A DNA stretch of 64,000 nucleotides, from positions 558,001-622,000 of the forward strand of contig NZ_LS974202.1 of the NCBI RefSeq assembly GCF_900157305.1. Direction: 5' to 3'. The translations under genes were made by a program, and so were the position numbers. Of this stretch, positions 27,218-36,226 are shown piece by piece. The notes under the pieces were generated by a model. It made no database searches. It was not told the DNA's origin and saw only the letters and a program-made list of their open reading frames with translations. This DNA is from Mesotoga infera. GTDB taxonomy: Bacteria > Thermotogota > Thermotogae > Petrotogales > Kosmotogaceae. Numbering within the stretch: the stretch's first letter is position 1; every line of letters begins with the position of its first letter.

Positions 27218-28477
27218 ATGAGAATACTTGTCATAGGGAACGGCGGCCGCGAGGCCGCACTTGCCTGGAAACTCTCCCAAAGCGAAGGGCTGGAGAAGCT
27301 ATTTTGCGCACCGGGAAACCCCGGAACATCGTCAATAGCGGAAAACGTTCCCCTGGAACCCTGCGATATAGAGGGTCTGCTGGCCTTCGCGATGAAACAT
27401 GGAATAGACCTCACTGTCGTTGGTCCCGAGAAACCTCTCTCAATGGGCATAGTAGATCGCTTCAGGGGAATGGGTCTGGCCGTATTCGGTCCCACCAGAG
27501 ATTGTGCCCGGCTCGAAACCAGTAAGATCTTCGCCAAAAGGTTCATGAACCTCCACGGCATTCCCACGGCCCGTCACGCGAGCGCCAGATATTACTTGCA
27601 GGCTCTTGCCGAGCTGGAGAATTTTGAGCTACCCCTGGTGATAAAGGCCGACGGACTGGCGGCCGGTAAGGGCGTCTTCATAGCAGAACGGCAGGAGGAA
27701 GCGCATCAAATACTCAGGGATTTGCTTATCGAAGACTCTCTAAAAGAGGCCGGCTCCAGGGTTGTTATAGAGGAATTTCTTAATGGAAGAGAGCTTTCCG
27801 TATTCGTCCTGTCTGACGGAAAGCGGGTGGTGGAACTCGCAGAGGCCCGCGATTTCAAAAAAGCCTTCGACGGAGACCTCGGTCCCAACACCGGTGGAAT
27901 GGGCGCCATTTCTCCAGTCCCCGATTATACGGAGCGGCTCCGCGAAGAGTTCAGGAGCAATATCCTTCGCCCAACAGTTGAAGGACTGACTAAAGAAGGC
28001 CTCTCCTACACGGGGCTTCTGTATTTCGGCCTCATAAATACACCGGCCGGGTTGAAAGTTCTGGAATTCAACTGCCGTTTCGGCGATCCCGAAACGCAGG
28101 CTATAATGCCCAGGATCGACTTCGACCTGGCCCGAGTTCTGTACGATTGCGCCAAAGGCCAACTGAAAGAAGAGCGGCTAAGGCTAAAGCGGGAGTGCGC
28201 CGTAACTGTCGTCGCCTGTTCGCAAGGGTACCCAGGTCGGTACATGACGGGTTGCGAGGTATCTGGACTATCCGAGAGCGACTGCATCCTCTTCCAGGCC
28301 GGTACGGGGTGCAGCGAAGAGAAAATCGTAACGACGGGCGGCAGGGTGCTGGCCGTAACGGGCCTTGAAAGTGATTTTTACCGAGCAAAGAGGAAGGCTT
28401 ACGGTGCACTGGAAAGGATCCGTTTCAAAGGGATGACATTCAGGAAAGACATAGGAGTCGAATTTGATGTAAACTAG
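27218..28477 (+). CDS. purD: PurD, GAR synthetase
   Basis: ATG 27218 preceded by GAGGA; 419 residues. ATP-grasp enzyme: GNGGREAALAWKL at the N-terminus (the usual REHAL reads REAAL), DLTVVGPEKPLSMGIVD, KADGLAAGKGVF, GPNTGGMGA and FNCRFGDPETQ. It joins phosphoribosylamine and glycine. In many operons purD is last; here purB and purA follow. Confidence 0.96.
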   Translation: MRILVIGNGGREAALAWKLSQSEGLEKLFCAPGNPGTSSIAENVPLEPCDIEGLLAFAMKHGIDLTVVGPEKPLSMGIVDRFRGMGLAVFGPTRDCARLETSKIFAKRFMNLHGIPTARHASARYYLQALAELENFELPLVIKADGLAAGKGVFIAERQEEAHQILRDLLIEDSLKEAGSRVVIEEFLNGRELSVFVLSDGKRVVELAEARDFKKAFDGDLGPNTGGMGAISPVPDYTERLREEFRSNILRPTVEGLTKEGLSYTGLLYFGLINTPAGLKVLEFNCRFGDPETQAIMPRIDFDLARVLYDCAKGQLKEERLRLKRECAVTVVACSQGYPGRYMTGCEVSGLSESDCILFQAGTGCSEEKIVTTGGRVLAVTGLESDFYRAKRKAYGALERIRFKGMTFRKDIGVEFDVN

Positions 28478-28502
28478 AGTTTGTCAGCACGGGAGGTTGA
28501 TT

Positions 28503-29801
28503 ATGATCGAGCGTTACGCGCTTTCGCCATTGAAGGAGCTCTGGGAACTCAAGGCCCAGTACGGGAGATGGCTTGAGGTTGAGCTTGCGGTGGTAAAGGC
28601 CTATGAAGAGACCGGCCGTGCGCCGGCAGGAACGACGGAAAAGATAAGATCTAAGGCGAGAATAGATGTCGAAGGTATCGCGGAGATCGAAAAGGTAGTC
28701 GATCACGATGTCATCGCCTTTATAAAATACGTTACGCGTGAGATGGGCGACGAAGCTCGCTATTTTCACCTAGGCCTCACATCGTCGGACATAGTCGATA
28801 CGGCCCTTTCGCTGGCCGTGCGTGAGTCGGGCCTGGCGATAATACGGGCTCTGACGGAGCTTTCGCAGGCTCTAGGGGAGCAGGCTCTCATCTACAAGGA
28901 TACTGTATGCATGGGACGGACCCATGGGATACACGCCGAGCCGACCTCCTTCGGTCTGAAATTCCTTTCCTTCATGGTCGAGACCGATAGGAACATAAAA
29001 CGACTCAGCAGGAGCGTGGAGACTTGCTCGGTCGGAAAACTGAGCGGTGCCGTGGGCAACTACGCCAACATATCGCCAGAGGTTGAGGCTATCGCCCTCA
29101 GGGAGATAGGTCTGAGGCCGACGGAGGTATCGACGCAGATCGTTCCGAGGGATATCCACGCCGAATTCATCTCGGCCATAGCGATAGCGGCCTCTTCGAT
29201 CGAGAGGATGGTCGTCGAGTTTCGGCATCTCCAGCGGACGGAAGTCCTGGAGGTCCAGGAACCTTTCAAAAAGGGACAGAGAGGCTCTTCGGCCATGCCC
29301 CACAAGAAGAATCCCATAATCTGCGAGCGTCTGACCGGAATGGCCCGGCTTCTGAGAGGTTATGCCGCCGCTGCCCTGGAGGATATAGCCCTCTGGCATG
29401 AAAGAGATATCTCTCATTCCAGCGTCGAGAGAATAATGTTGCCTGACGCCACTATGCTCCTGTACTATATGGCGAAGAAGTCTCTCGATCTGGTGAGGGA
29501 TCTGGTAGTGTATCCCGAGAGGATGCTGGAAAACTTCAAAGCCTCCAGAAATCTGGTCTTCTCCCAGCGTGTAATGCTGACGCTTGTCGAAAAAGGCATG
29601 ACAAGGGAGGAAGCGTACAGACTCGTCCAGGAGCTCTCCATGAAATGCTGGAACGAGGGTCGCGACTTCAAAGAAGCCGTTGAGAAAAGTCGTGAGATAG
29701 GAAAGTACATTGATCCGGACGAAATAGATGAACTGTTCGATCCCGAGTATTACCTGAGAAACGTAGATCCGATCTTCAAAAGAATCTTGGACGGAGGCTG
29801 A
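28503..29801 (+). CDS. purB: PurB, adenylosuccinate lyase
   Basis: Start ATG 28503 (GGGAGG 6 nt upstream; the TTG at 28497 abuts it). 432 residues, with TSSDIVDTALSL, GRTHGIHAEPTSFG and the signature GSSAMPHKKNP. It acts twice: SAICAR to AICAR, and adenylosuccinate to AMP. 4 bp from purA. Confidence 0.97.
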   Translation: MIERYALSPLKELWELKAQYGRWLEVELAVVKAYEETGRAPAGTTEKIRSKARIDVEGIAEIEKVVDHDVIAFIKYVTREMGDEARYFHLGLTSSDIVDTALSLAVRESGLAIIRALTELSQALGEQALIYKDTVCMGRTHGIHAEPTSFGLKFLSFMVETDRNIKRLSRSVETCSVGKLSGAVGNYANISPEVEAIALREIGLRPTEVSTQIVPRDIHAEFISAIAIAASSIERMVVEFRHLQRTEVLEVQEPFKKGQRGSSAMPHKKNPIICERLTGMARLLRGYAAAALEDIALWHERDISHSSVERIMLPDATMLLYYMAKKSLDLVRDLVVYPERMLENFKASRNLVFSQRVMLTLVEKGMTREEAYRLVQELSMKCWNEGRDFKEAVEKSREIGKYIDPDEIDELFDPEYYLRNVDPIFKRILDGG

Positions 29802-29805
29802 TCCA

Positions 29806-31059
29806 ATGCAGAGACTGGCCATTGTGGGAGCCCAATGGGGCGACGAAGGAAAGGGAAAGGTAGTCAATTACTTCTCGAAGGATTTCGAGTGGATAGTCAG
29901 GTTCTCCGGCGGGGCCAATGCCGGCCACACAATATACGTCGATGGCAAGAAATATGTGAATCATCTTCTGCCTTCGATACAACCCAGGAACGCTTCCAGG
30001 GGCTTTCTTGGGGCCGGAATGGTAATAGACGTGGAGCAGCTAATTAACGAGTTCGAGACTCTGGAGGCCGACTTCCCGGGCATCTCCTGCCGGTTCTACA
30101 TAGACCCGGAGGCCTTCGCAGTTCTCCCCTGGCACAAAGAGGAGGACGTGCTGCTCGAGACTATGCGTAAAGAGCCTATCGGAACCACGGGCAGAGGGAT
30201 TGGCCCCTCCTACACCGACAAAGTGTCGCGAGAAGGCCTGAAACTCTATACACTCTTCGACGAGAACCTGCTCAGGGAGAGGTTGGAATCGATCTACCAT
30301 ATGAAACAGAATATATACAACAACAGGCTCACCGTTTCGCCGGAGGATATGTTCAAATACCTCCAGAAGCTGCGCGGCGAACTGGAAAGACTGAAGGTAA
30401 ATTTCACCAGCGCCGTAGATATGTCGCGCGTCTTCAGGAGTACATCGGTACTCTTCGAAGGAGCCCAGGGCGTTCTGCTCGATCTCGATTTCGGAACTTA
30501 TCCCTTCGTGACCTCCGGAGCATGCATGGCACATGGCGTTTCGTCGGTCGGTTTCTCTACATTCGAGCTAGACAGCGTTTACGGCGTGCTGAAGGCCTAC
30601 ACCACAAGAGTGGGGGCCGGTCCCTTTCCCACCGAGGACTTCACCGAAACTGGAGAGAAGATACGCGAGATAGGCAAGGAGTACGGCGCCACCACCGGAA
30701 GGCCGAGGAGGGTGGGCTGGCTCGACCTGCCGGCGTTGAGGTACGCCAGGATCAGATCGGGGCTCACCGGATTCGTCATAACCAAAGGCGATGTGCTCAA
30801 CGGACTGGAAGAAGTCAAAGTCTGCGTGGCTTACGATGTGGATGGGGTGGTGAAGGAAGTGCCCTCTACCTCGTACGATTTCTTCAGGGCAAAGCCAATC
30901 TATGAGACGGTAAAGGGCTGGCCCACGACCGACCACATAAACTTCCTGAAGTACATGACCTTCATCGAGAGAGAGACCGGCGTCGAGATCGACTACATCT
31001 CCTACGGTCCTAAAACCGAAGAGATGAAGACCAGGAACGACCTGATAATAAATATTTGA
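29806..31059 (+). CDS. purA: PurA, adenylosuccinate synthetase
   Basis: 417 residues: GAQWGDEGKGKVVNYF (GTP loop), GGANAGHTIYVDG, GTTGRGIGPSYTDK, FEGAQGVLLDLDFGTYPFVTS and TTGRPRRVGWLD. It makes adenylosuccinate from IMP, aspartate and GTP. Its presence takes the operon through to AMP. Confidence 0.97.
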   Translation: MQRLAIVGAQWGDEGKGKVVNYFSKDFEWIVRFSGGANAGHTIYVDGKKYVNHLLPSIQPRNASRGFLGAGMVIDVEQLINEFETLEADFPGISCRFYIDPEAFAVLPWHKEEDVLLETMRKEPIGTTGRGIGPSYTDKVSREGLKLYTLFDENLLRERLESIYHMKQNIYNNRLTVSPEDMFKYLQKLRGELERLKVNFTSAVDMSRVFRSTSVLFEGAQGVLLDLDFGTYPFVTSGACMAHGVSSVGFSTFELDSVYGVLKAYTTRVGAGPFPTEDFTETGEKIREIGKEYGATTGRPRRVGWLDLPALRYARIRSGLTGFVITKGDVLNGLEEVKVCVAYDVDGVVKEVPSTSYDFFRAKPIYETVKGWPTTDHINFLKYMTFIERETGVEIDYISYGPKTEEMKTRNDLIINI

Positions 31060-31091
31060 TCCCCTGACGGGGAAAGGAGGGAAGGCAGAGC

Positions 31092-32480
31092 ATGGATATA
31101 CGACTCAACAACACGATGTCGAGAGAGAAGGAAGTCTTCAAACCGCTGACTGCGGGGGAGGTGAAACTCTACACCTGTGGACTGACCGTTTACAACTACG
31201 CACACATAGGCAACTTGAGGGCCTATATCTTTGCCGATACCCTCAAGAGGATGTTCCTTTTCAACGGCTACAAAGTGAACCACGTGATGAATATTACAGA
31301 TGTCGGCCACCTCACCGGCGACGAAGATGAAGGCGAAGACAAGATGGAGGCCGGTGCCAGACGAGAAGGAAAGACCGTCTGGGAGATCGTCGATTTCTAC
31401 ACGAAGGCTTTTTTCAAAGATTTGGAAAGATTGCGTATACTCTTCCCCACGACCACGTGCAGGGCGACCGAACACGTGAGCGACATGATAGAGATGATAA
31501 AAAAGATAGAGGCCAACGGCTACACTTACATTGCCGGCGGAAACGTCTATTTCGACACGTCCAAACTTCCCGATTACGGCAAACTCGCCAGACTGCAACT
31601 AGATGAAGATAGAATGAGATCGAGGGTGGAAAGCGATCCATACAAGAGAAACCCCTTCGACTTCGTGCTCTGGTTCACCCGGTACAAATACACCAACCAC
31701 GCGATGCAGTGGGATTCGCCCTGGGGAAGAGGCTTCCCCGGCTGGCACATAGAGTGCTCGGCCATGTCCTCCAAATACCTGGGCGAGAGGTTCGACATAC
31801 ACACCGGCGGGATCGACCATATCCCCATACATCACACCAATGAAATAGCCCAGAGCGAGGCGGCCTTCGGCCACGAGTGGGTCAATTACTGGTTGCACTC
31901 GGAGTTTCTCGTGATCGGAGAGGGCGAAAAGATGTCGAAATCGCTGGGCAACTTCATCACCCTCCAGACGCTGATCGACATGGGTTACGATCCAATGGAT
32001 TACAGGTATTACCTGCTAGGCGCCCATTACAGAAAACAGCTGGCCTTCACCTTCGAAGCTCTCGATGGTGCGAGGAACGCCATGAAAAGACTCAAGATAA
32101 GCATAGCCGAATTGAAGGAGATTCAAAGCCCTTCAGCCGTAGCCGATCCTGAACTGCTTGAAGAGTTCCACGAGGCCATCAACGACGATCTCAACACGCC
32201 AAAAGCCCTGGCGGTGCTATGGAAGGTTATCGATAGCGAAGATCTGTCGGCCGGTGAAAAACTCGCGCTGATAGAGCAATTTGAAAGGGTGCTGGCGCTC
32301 GGACTGGCTGAAGTCGAGAGCGACACGATACCCGGAGAGATCGAGGAGCTCGCTCTGCAGCGAAAGCAGGCCAGGAAAGATAGAAACTGGAAAAGGGCCG
32401 ACGAATTGAGGGAACTGATCTCGGAGAAGGGGTACGAAATCCTCGACGACCGCGACGGGTATAAAATAAGAAAAAAGTGA
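31092..32480 (+). CDS. cysS: Cysteinyl-tRNA synthetase
   Basis: 462 residues, ATG with GGAGG 12 nt upstream and 32 bp after purA, so likely on the same transcript. Class I features: YAHIGNLRAY (HIGH-type) and EKMSKSLGN (KMSKS). Zinc ligands appear kept: Cys in YTCGLTVY, Cys in HIECSAM, and His/Glu in HHTNE. Two spots differ from the common form: CGLTVY for CGPTVY and GGIDHIPIHHTNE for GGxDLxFPHHENE, a variant seen in some divergent bacterial clades. An unusual operon mate for purine genes. Confidence 0.95.
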   Translation: MDIRLNNTMSREKEVFKPLTAGEVKLYTCGLTVYNYAHIGNLRAYIFADTLKRMFLFNGYKVNHVMNITDVGHLTGDEDEGEDKMEAGARREGKTVWEIVDFYTKAFFKDLERLRILFPTTTCRATEHVSDMIEMIKKIEANGYTYIAGGNVYFDTSKLPDYGKLARLQLDEDRMRSRVESDPYKRNPFDFVLWFTRYKYTNHAMQWDSPWGRGFPGWHIECSAMSSKYLGERFDIHTGGIDHIPIHHTNEIAQSEAAFGHEWVNYWLHSEFLVIGEGEKMSKSLGNFITLQTLIDMGYDPMDYRYYLLGAHYRKQLAFTFEALDGARNAMKRLKISIAELKEIQSPSAVADPELLEEFHEAINDDLNTPKALAVLWKVIDSEDLSAGEKLALIEQFERVLALGLAEVESDTIPGEIEELALQRKQARKDRNWKRADELRELISEKGYEILDDRDGYKIRKK

Positions 32481-32512
32481 AGACCGGCCGCGAAAGCATC
32501 GCCCCGGTCTTC
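32479..32512 (-). terminator. Terminator shared by cysS and the convergent GNAT gene
   Basis: GAAGACCGG (32479-32487) pairs with CCGGTCTTC (32504-32512). On the minus strand it is followed by TTTTTT, so it is best for the minus-strand gene; it also overlaps the cysS stop. Confidence 0.75.
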
Positions 32513-32527
32513 CGTTGTGTCCGTTCT

Positions 32528-33532
32528 TTAGAGGGCCGGCACCCAGATCACGGGCCGGCCCTTTCTGGGTATTTCTTTCTTTTCGAAGATCATTATGTCG
32601 AAGGGTATTTTGAAACTCAGAGGGCCGATCGCGGGCTTCAGGCTGCCCAGAGTGCTGTCCCGTGCAAAATTGAGTAGAGTCACTTTCTCTTTCCAGGCTT
32701 CTTTGTGGATCTCCGCGACCACTCTTCTGGCGGCACGGGGAGTCCTGTAATCGAGAATGAGCACATCCCATATCCTGAGCCTTTCCTTCATTCCCGGTAC
32801 ACGCGCCAGAGGCGAAAGGAGATACTTGCCTATTACCTGGAAAAATCTCAATCCGGGTGACAACTTCGCTATCCCGAAGTCCGACTCTCCCGAAGTGTCG
32901 AAGACAAGCGCGCTGGCTCCCTCTCCAGTGAAGAGTTTCAACCTCTTCTCTTCTATCATGGGTTCGAAGACGCGCACATGCTTCGGAACGAGATCGAAAC
33001 GGCTTGACATGCCGCTGTAAAGCCCGAGCACTCTGTCCATATCGGGCCTTTCCACACAGACTCCGGTATTTTTGATGCGGTGAAGAACGGGGCAGGCGTA
33101 GAAATCCAGCGTCGCAAATCGAGAAAAGCCCATGTGTGCCAGGATCTTCTTCGAGGCCGTATTGTCAGCCTTTACGGAGGCGTAGGCGAAATCGAATTCG
33201 CTCTCCCCGTATCTGTTTTCGAGCTCCTGTATTATCGCCTTCAACCATCGGGCTATCTTCATCCTGTAGGCCGGATTGGTTCTCAAACCGAAGAGATATA
33301 TCGCTTTTCTCGGTACGGAATCGACAAGGTACTCGTCGAAGGCTATACCGATGCAGCCTATTATGTCACCCTTCTCCTCTGCAACAAGAATGGAGCCTTT
33401 ACTGTAATACTTCAGCCTGTCGAAGAAGTTTTCTTTGTAGCCTACGACCCAGATCTTACCCTCCTGCGCCGATCTACGCTCGATATCCAGAAGTTTTTCG
33501 TTATCCTCTTTTGTGGCGAACCTTATATCCAA
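32528..33532 (-). CDS. GNAT-family acetyltransferase with a second degenerate domain
   Basis: 334 residues from TTG 33532 (GGGGAGAGG upstream). Residues 1-150 are a GNAT domain (VAEEKGDIIGCIGIAF; LRTNPAYRMKIARWLK as the acetyl-CoA loop; ASVKADNTASKKILAHMGF). Residues 150-334 look like a second, diverged GNAT-like half ending with PVIWVPAL. Substrate unknown. It lies 15 bp downstream of the S9 peptidase and is probably co-transcribed, which might hint at N-acylated peptide metabolism, but this is only context. Confidence 0.75.
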   Translation of the reverse strand: MDIRFATKEDNEKLLDIERRSAQEGKIWVVGYKENFFDRLKYYSKGSILVAEEKGDIIGCIGIAFDEYLVDSVPRKAIYLFGLRTNPAYRMKIARWLKAIIQELENRYGESEFDFAYASVKADNTASKKILAHMGFSRFATLDFYACPVLHRIKNTGVCVERPDMDRVLGLYSGMSSRFDLVPKHVRVFEPMIEEKRLKLFTGEGASALVFDTSGESDFGIAKLSPGLRFFQVIGKYLLSPLARVPGMKERLRIWDVLILDYRTPRAARRVVAEIHKEAWKEKVTLLNFARDSTLGSLKPAIGPLSFKIPFDIMIFEKKEIPRKGRPVIWVPAL

Positions 33533-33547
33533 TATGCCTCTCCCCGT

Positions 33548-35515
33548 CTATTTTTTGAGATGGGTGTCGAACCATTCGACGATGGCTTTTAGTCGCTTTT
33601 CACGGTGCACCGGCATCCCGCCCCTGGAAAGTTCGTGGTTTTCACCGGGGAAGAGTACCATCCTGGCCTCTTTTCCGAGGTATCTCAGGACGGTGAAAAA
33701 TTGCATCGCCTCAGGCACCCAGCACCTGTAGTCTTCCAGAGAGTGTATGAACAGTATGGGTGTTTCGACATTAGGCGCGTAAGTGAGCGGCGACTGGCGG
33801 AGATAGCCCTCCAGGTTCTGGAAAAAATCGTCGCCTATCTGGTCGGGCGCGAAATAGTATCCTATATCTGTCGTTCCGAAGAAAGAGATCCAGCTGGATA
33901 TCGATCGCTGTGAAACGGCCGCCTTGAAAACATCGGTGTGGCCGACGATCCAGTTGGTCATGAAACCGCCGTAGGAACCGCCCGTGACGCCCAGTCTCTC
34001 CTCATCTATGAAATCATATTCATTCACGACAAACTCAAGGACTTCCATAATATCGTCGAAATCGCGTTCGCCGTAGTGGCCTCTTATGTCGGCGAAATCC
34101 GTGCCGTATCCCGAGCTCCCCCTGGGATTGCAGTAAACTACCGCATATCCCGAAGCCGCGAGAGCCTGGAACTCGTGCATGTAGCCGTTACCATAGGCCG
34201 TCTTGGGACCTCCGTGTATTTCTACTACCGCCGGGTATCTGCCCTTTTCGTCGAAGTCAACAGGCTTCATTATCCAGCCATCGATGACGACACCGTCGGA
34301 GGCCTGGACTTTGAAGCTTTCTGGCGCCGATAGCTGATAGCCTTTCATCCAGGAATTGAAATTGGTTATTTTTTTTGTGCCGGTCGCTTTGCTGCAGAAT
34401 AGCTCGAGAGGCTGTACCGGTGTCATCTTCGTGTAAACGAGATCACCCGAATCGTTGATGTCGAAGCAATCGATGCTCCCGTCGGATAGCATAACATCCT
34501 CCACTTCACCGGTCTTATCCATCGAGATGATTGTGGAGTCCGGTCCCGAGGTAATTATCGAATATAGCTTTCCATTTTTAACCCTGAGCGACTTTCCAGA
34601 CAGGCCCCTGACATCGCTGTTGAGACTGTTTCCAAAATAGAGATCGAGATCCCTGCGGAGAGGCTTCATCTCTTTGCTCTCCAGATCCACGAAGTTGAAA
34701 TAAGGGTTCGTAGGAAAGCCCTTAGCCAGATCGGTGCCTAGAACGAAGAGCTCGTCGCAGGAGGCCCATACACAGGCGTACACGGATATCGAATCGTCTC
34801 CGATCCTCTCAGGACTTCCGCCTTTCAGATCGAGAATATACAGGTTGTTCCAGCGCGGGCGTCTCTCTGCATCCTCTTTGACGATGATGGCAGCTCTCTT
34901 TCTGTCTGGCGAGATCTCGACCGATTGCACATCGCCCTTGACTGCTTCCAGGGGTTTCATCTTGCCGGTCGCGACGTTCAGCATGTAAAGTTGCGAGATC
35001 CTGTTTTCGGTGAAGCCCGATCCATTCGAAACAAAGGGGATTTTGTCTATCACGTAGGTTCTCTTCTCGACCGGTTCCTCCTCGACTGGTTTCTCCGGGT
35101 TCTCGCCGGGAGCCGCTTTCGTGGTAAAGAGTATATTTTCCTCGTCAACCCAGGATATCGACGAGAATCCCCCTTTGAGAGTCTTAACCAGCCTACTTTC
35201 ACCTCCACCGAGCTTCAGCAGGTAGAGTTCCGTGCCTTTCGTGCCTTTCGTGCCTTTCGCGTCTTTCTCTCTCCTGGAAGTGAAGAGCAAACTCTTGCCT
35301 TCAGGATCGACCACGGGCGAGCCGTCTTTATCGCCCCTGGTGAGCTGGGTGACCTTACATGTGGAGAGGTCGCCGGACCAGATGTTGCTCAGGTATTTGT
35401 TGTTCTCCCTGTCTATGGTCTTGTGAACGAAGAGAAATTCCTTTCCGTTCGGGAGAAAGTTTACATCGCCGACGGCCGAGTATCTGTGAACGTCTTCGAG
35501 CCTTATTTTCTTCAA
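33548..35515 (-). CDS. S9C-type prolyl oligopeptidase family serine peptidase
   Basis: I prefer TTG 35515, 8 nt after AAGGAG; GTG 35524 overlaps that site. 655 residues: N-terminal beta-propeller (repeats such as SPVVDPEGKSLLFTSRR) and a C-terminal alpha/beta hydrolase with Ser in GGSYGGFMTNW, Asp in HSLEDYRCWVPEA and His in GENHELSRGG. No signal peptide, so cytoplasmic; it cleaves or deblocks short peptides (acylaminoacyl-peptidase type). A triple 9-bp repeat (35231-35257) encodes KGT three times in a surface loop. Confidence 0.92.
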   Translation of the reverse strand: MKKIRLEDVHRYSAVGDVNFLPNGKEFLFVHKTIDRENNKYLSNIWSGDLSTCKVTQLTRGDKDGSPVVDPEGKSLLFTSRREKDAKGTKGTKGTELYLLKLGGGESRLVKTLKGGFSSISWVDEENILFTTKAAPGENPEKPVEEEPVEKRTYVIDKIPFVSNGSGFTENRISQLYMLNVATGKMKPLEAVKGDVQSVEISPDRKRAAIIVKEDAERRPRWNNLYILDLKGGSPERIGDDSISVYACVWASCDELFVLGTDLAKGFPTNPYFNFVDLESKEMKPLRRDLDLYFGNSLNSDVRGLSGKSLRVKNGKLYSIITSGPDSTIISMDKTGEVEDVMLSDGSIDCFDINDSGDLVYTKMTPVQPLELFCSKATGTKKITNFNSWMKGYQLSAPESFKVQASDGVVIDGWIMKPVDFDEKGRYPAVVEIHGGPKTAYGNGYMHEFQALAASGYAVVYCNPRGSSGYGTDFADIRGHYGERDFDDIMEVLEFVVNEYDFIDEERLGVTGGSYGGFMTNWIVGHTDVFKAAVSQRSISSWISFFGTTDIGYYFAPDQIGDDFFQNLEGYLRQSPLTYAPNVETPILFIHSLEDYRCWVPEAMQFFTVLRYLGKEARMVLFPGENHELSRGGMPVHREKRLKAIVEWFDTHLKK

Positions 35516-35577
35516 ACCAACCACTCCTTGTCAAAATCTTCCGAAATTTCTCGTCCAGACTGTACACTCGGGTAAAA

Positions 35578-35594
35578 TGATATCAATGATATCA
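35578..35594. promoter_or_regulatory. Tandem TGATATCA palindromes upstream of pcp
   Basis: Two perfect 8-bp palindromes TGATATCA (35578-35585 and 35587-35594) are separated by one A. They lie 30 nt before the pcp ATG and in the divergent gap with the S9 peptidase gene, overlapping TAAAAT (35573-35578), a possible -10. An operator is likely; the regulator is unknown. Confidence 0.45.
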
Positions 35595-35623
35595 TTGTCT
35601 TATAGAGATTGCGAGGTGGAGAA

Positions 35624-36226
35624 ATGGTTATCCTGAGTCATTTTGAACCCTTCGGCGGCGACGGGATCAACGCATCGGAGATCGTCGCGCGTAAAGTAGC
35701 CGGCACAAGATCCGACCTGAGGGTGGTCGAACTTCCCACGGTCTTCGACGACGCCTTCATCCCTTTGATGACGGAAATCGAGAGAATAAAGCCAGAAGCG
35801 ATAATCATGCTCGGTCAGGCCGCAGGAAGGACGACCGTAACTCCCGAGAAGGTGGCGATAAACTGGAAGGAATCGACAACTGCCGATAACAACGGTTACA
35901 TAGCCCGTGGAGAGAGAATCTCGATCTCGGGCGCCGATGCTTACTTTTCTACGCTCCCTCTTGCGAAGATAATCGACTCACTTCAGAAAGAGGAGCTGCC
36001 AGTATCTCTCTCTTTCACGGCCGGTACCTTTGTCTGCAACTATCTCTTCTACAGAACGATGGAGTATCTGACCTCGACAAGCAAGTGTCTTCCGGCCGGG
36101 TTCGTGCACATACCCTGTATCCCCCGGCAGGCGGTTGGAAAGAACGGTCTGGCATCTATGGACGTGGCCCTGTCGGCCGAAATTCTATCCCGGATCATAG
36201 ACGTTATCGTTGGTGGTGGAAGATGA
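35624..36226 (+). CDS. pcp: Pyroglutamyl-peptidase I (C15)
   Basis: Start ATG 35624 (GAGGTGGAG upstream), 200 residues. The C15 triad is present: Glu in TVTPEKVAINW, Cys in FTAGTFVCNYLFY and His in FVHIPCIP; SHFEPFGGDGINAS is the usual N-terminus. It removes N-terminal pyroglutamate from peptides in the cytoplasm. It is coupled by ATGA to the nitrilase-family gene and divergent from the S9 peptidase, forming a peptide-catabolism pair. Confidence 0.93.
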   Translation: MVILSHFEPFGGDGINASEIVARKVAGTRSDLRVVELPTVFDDAFIPLMTEIERIKPEAIIMLGQAAGRTTVTPEKVAINWKESTTADNNGYIARGERISISGADAYFSTLPLAKIIDSLQKEELPVSLSFTAGTFVCNYLFYRTMEYLTSTSKCLPAGFVHIPCIPRQAVGKNGLASMDVALSAEILSRIIDVIVGGGR

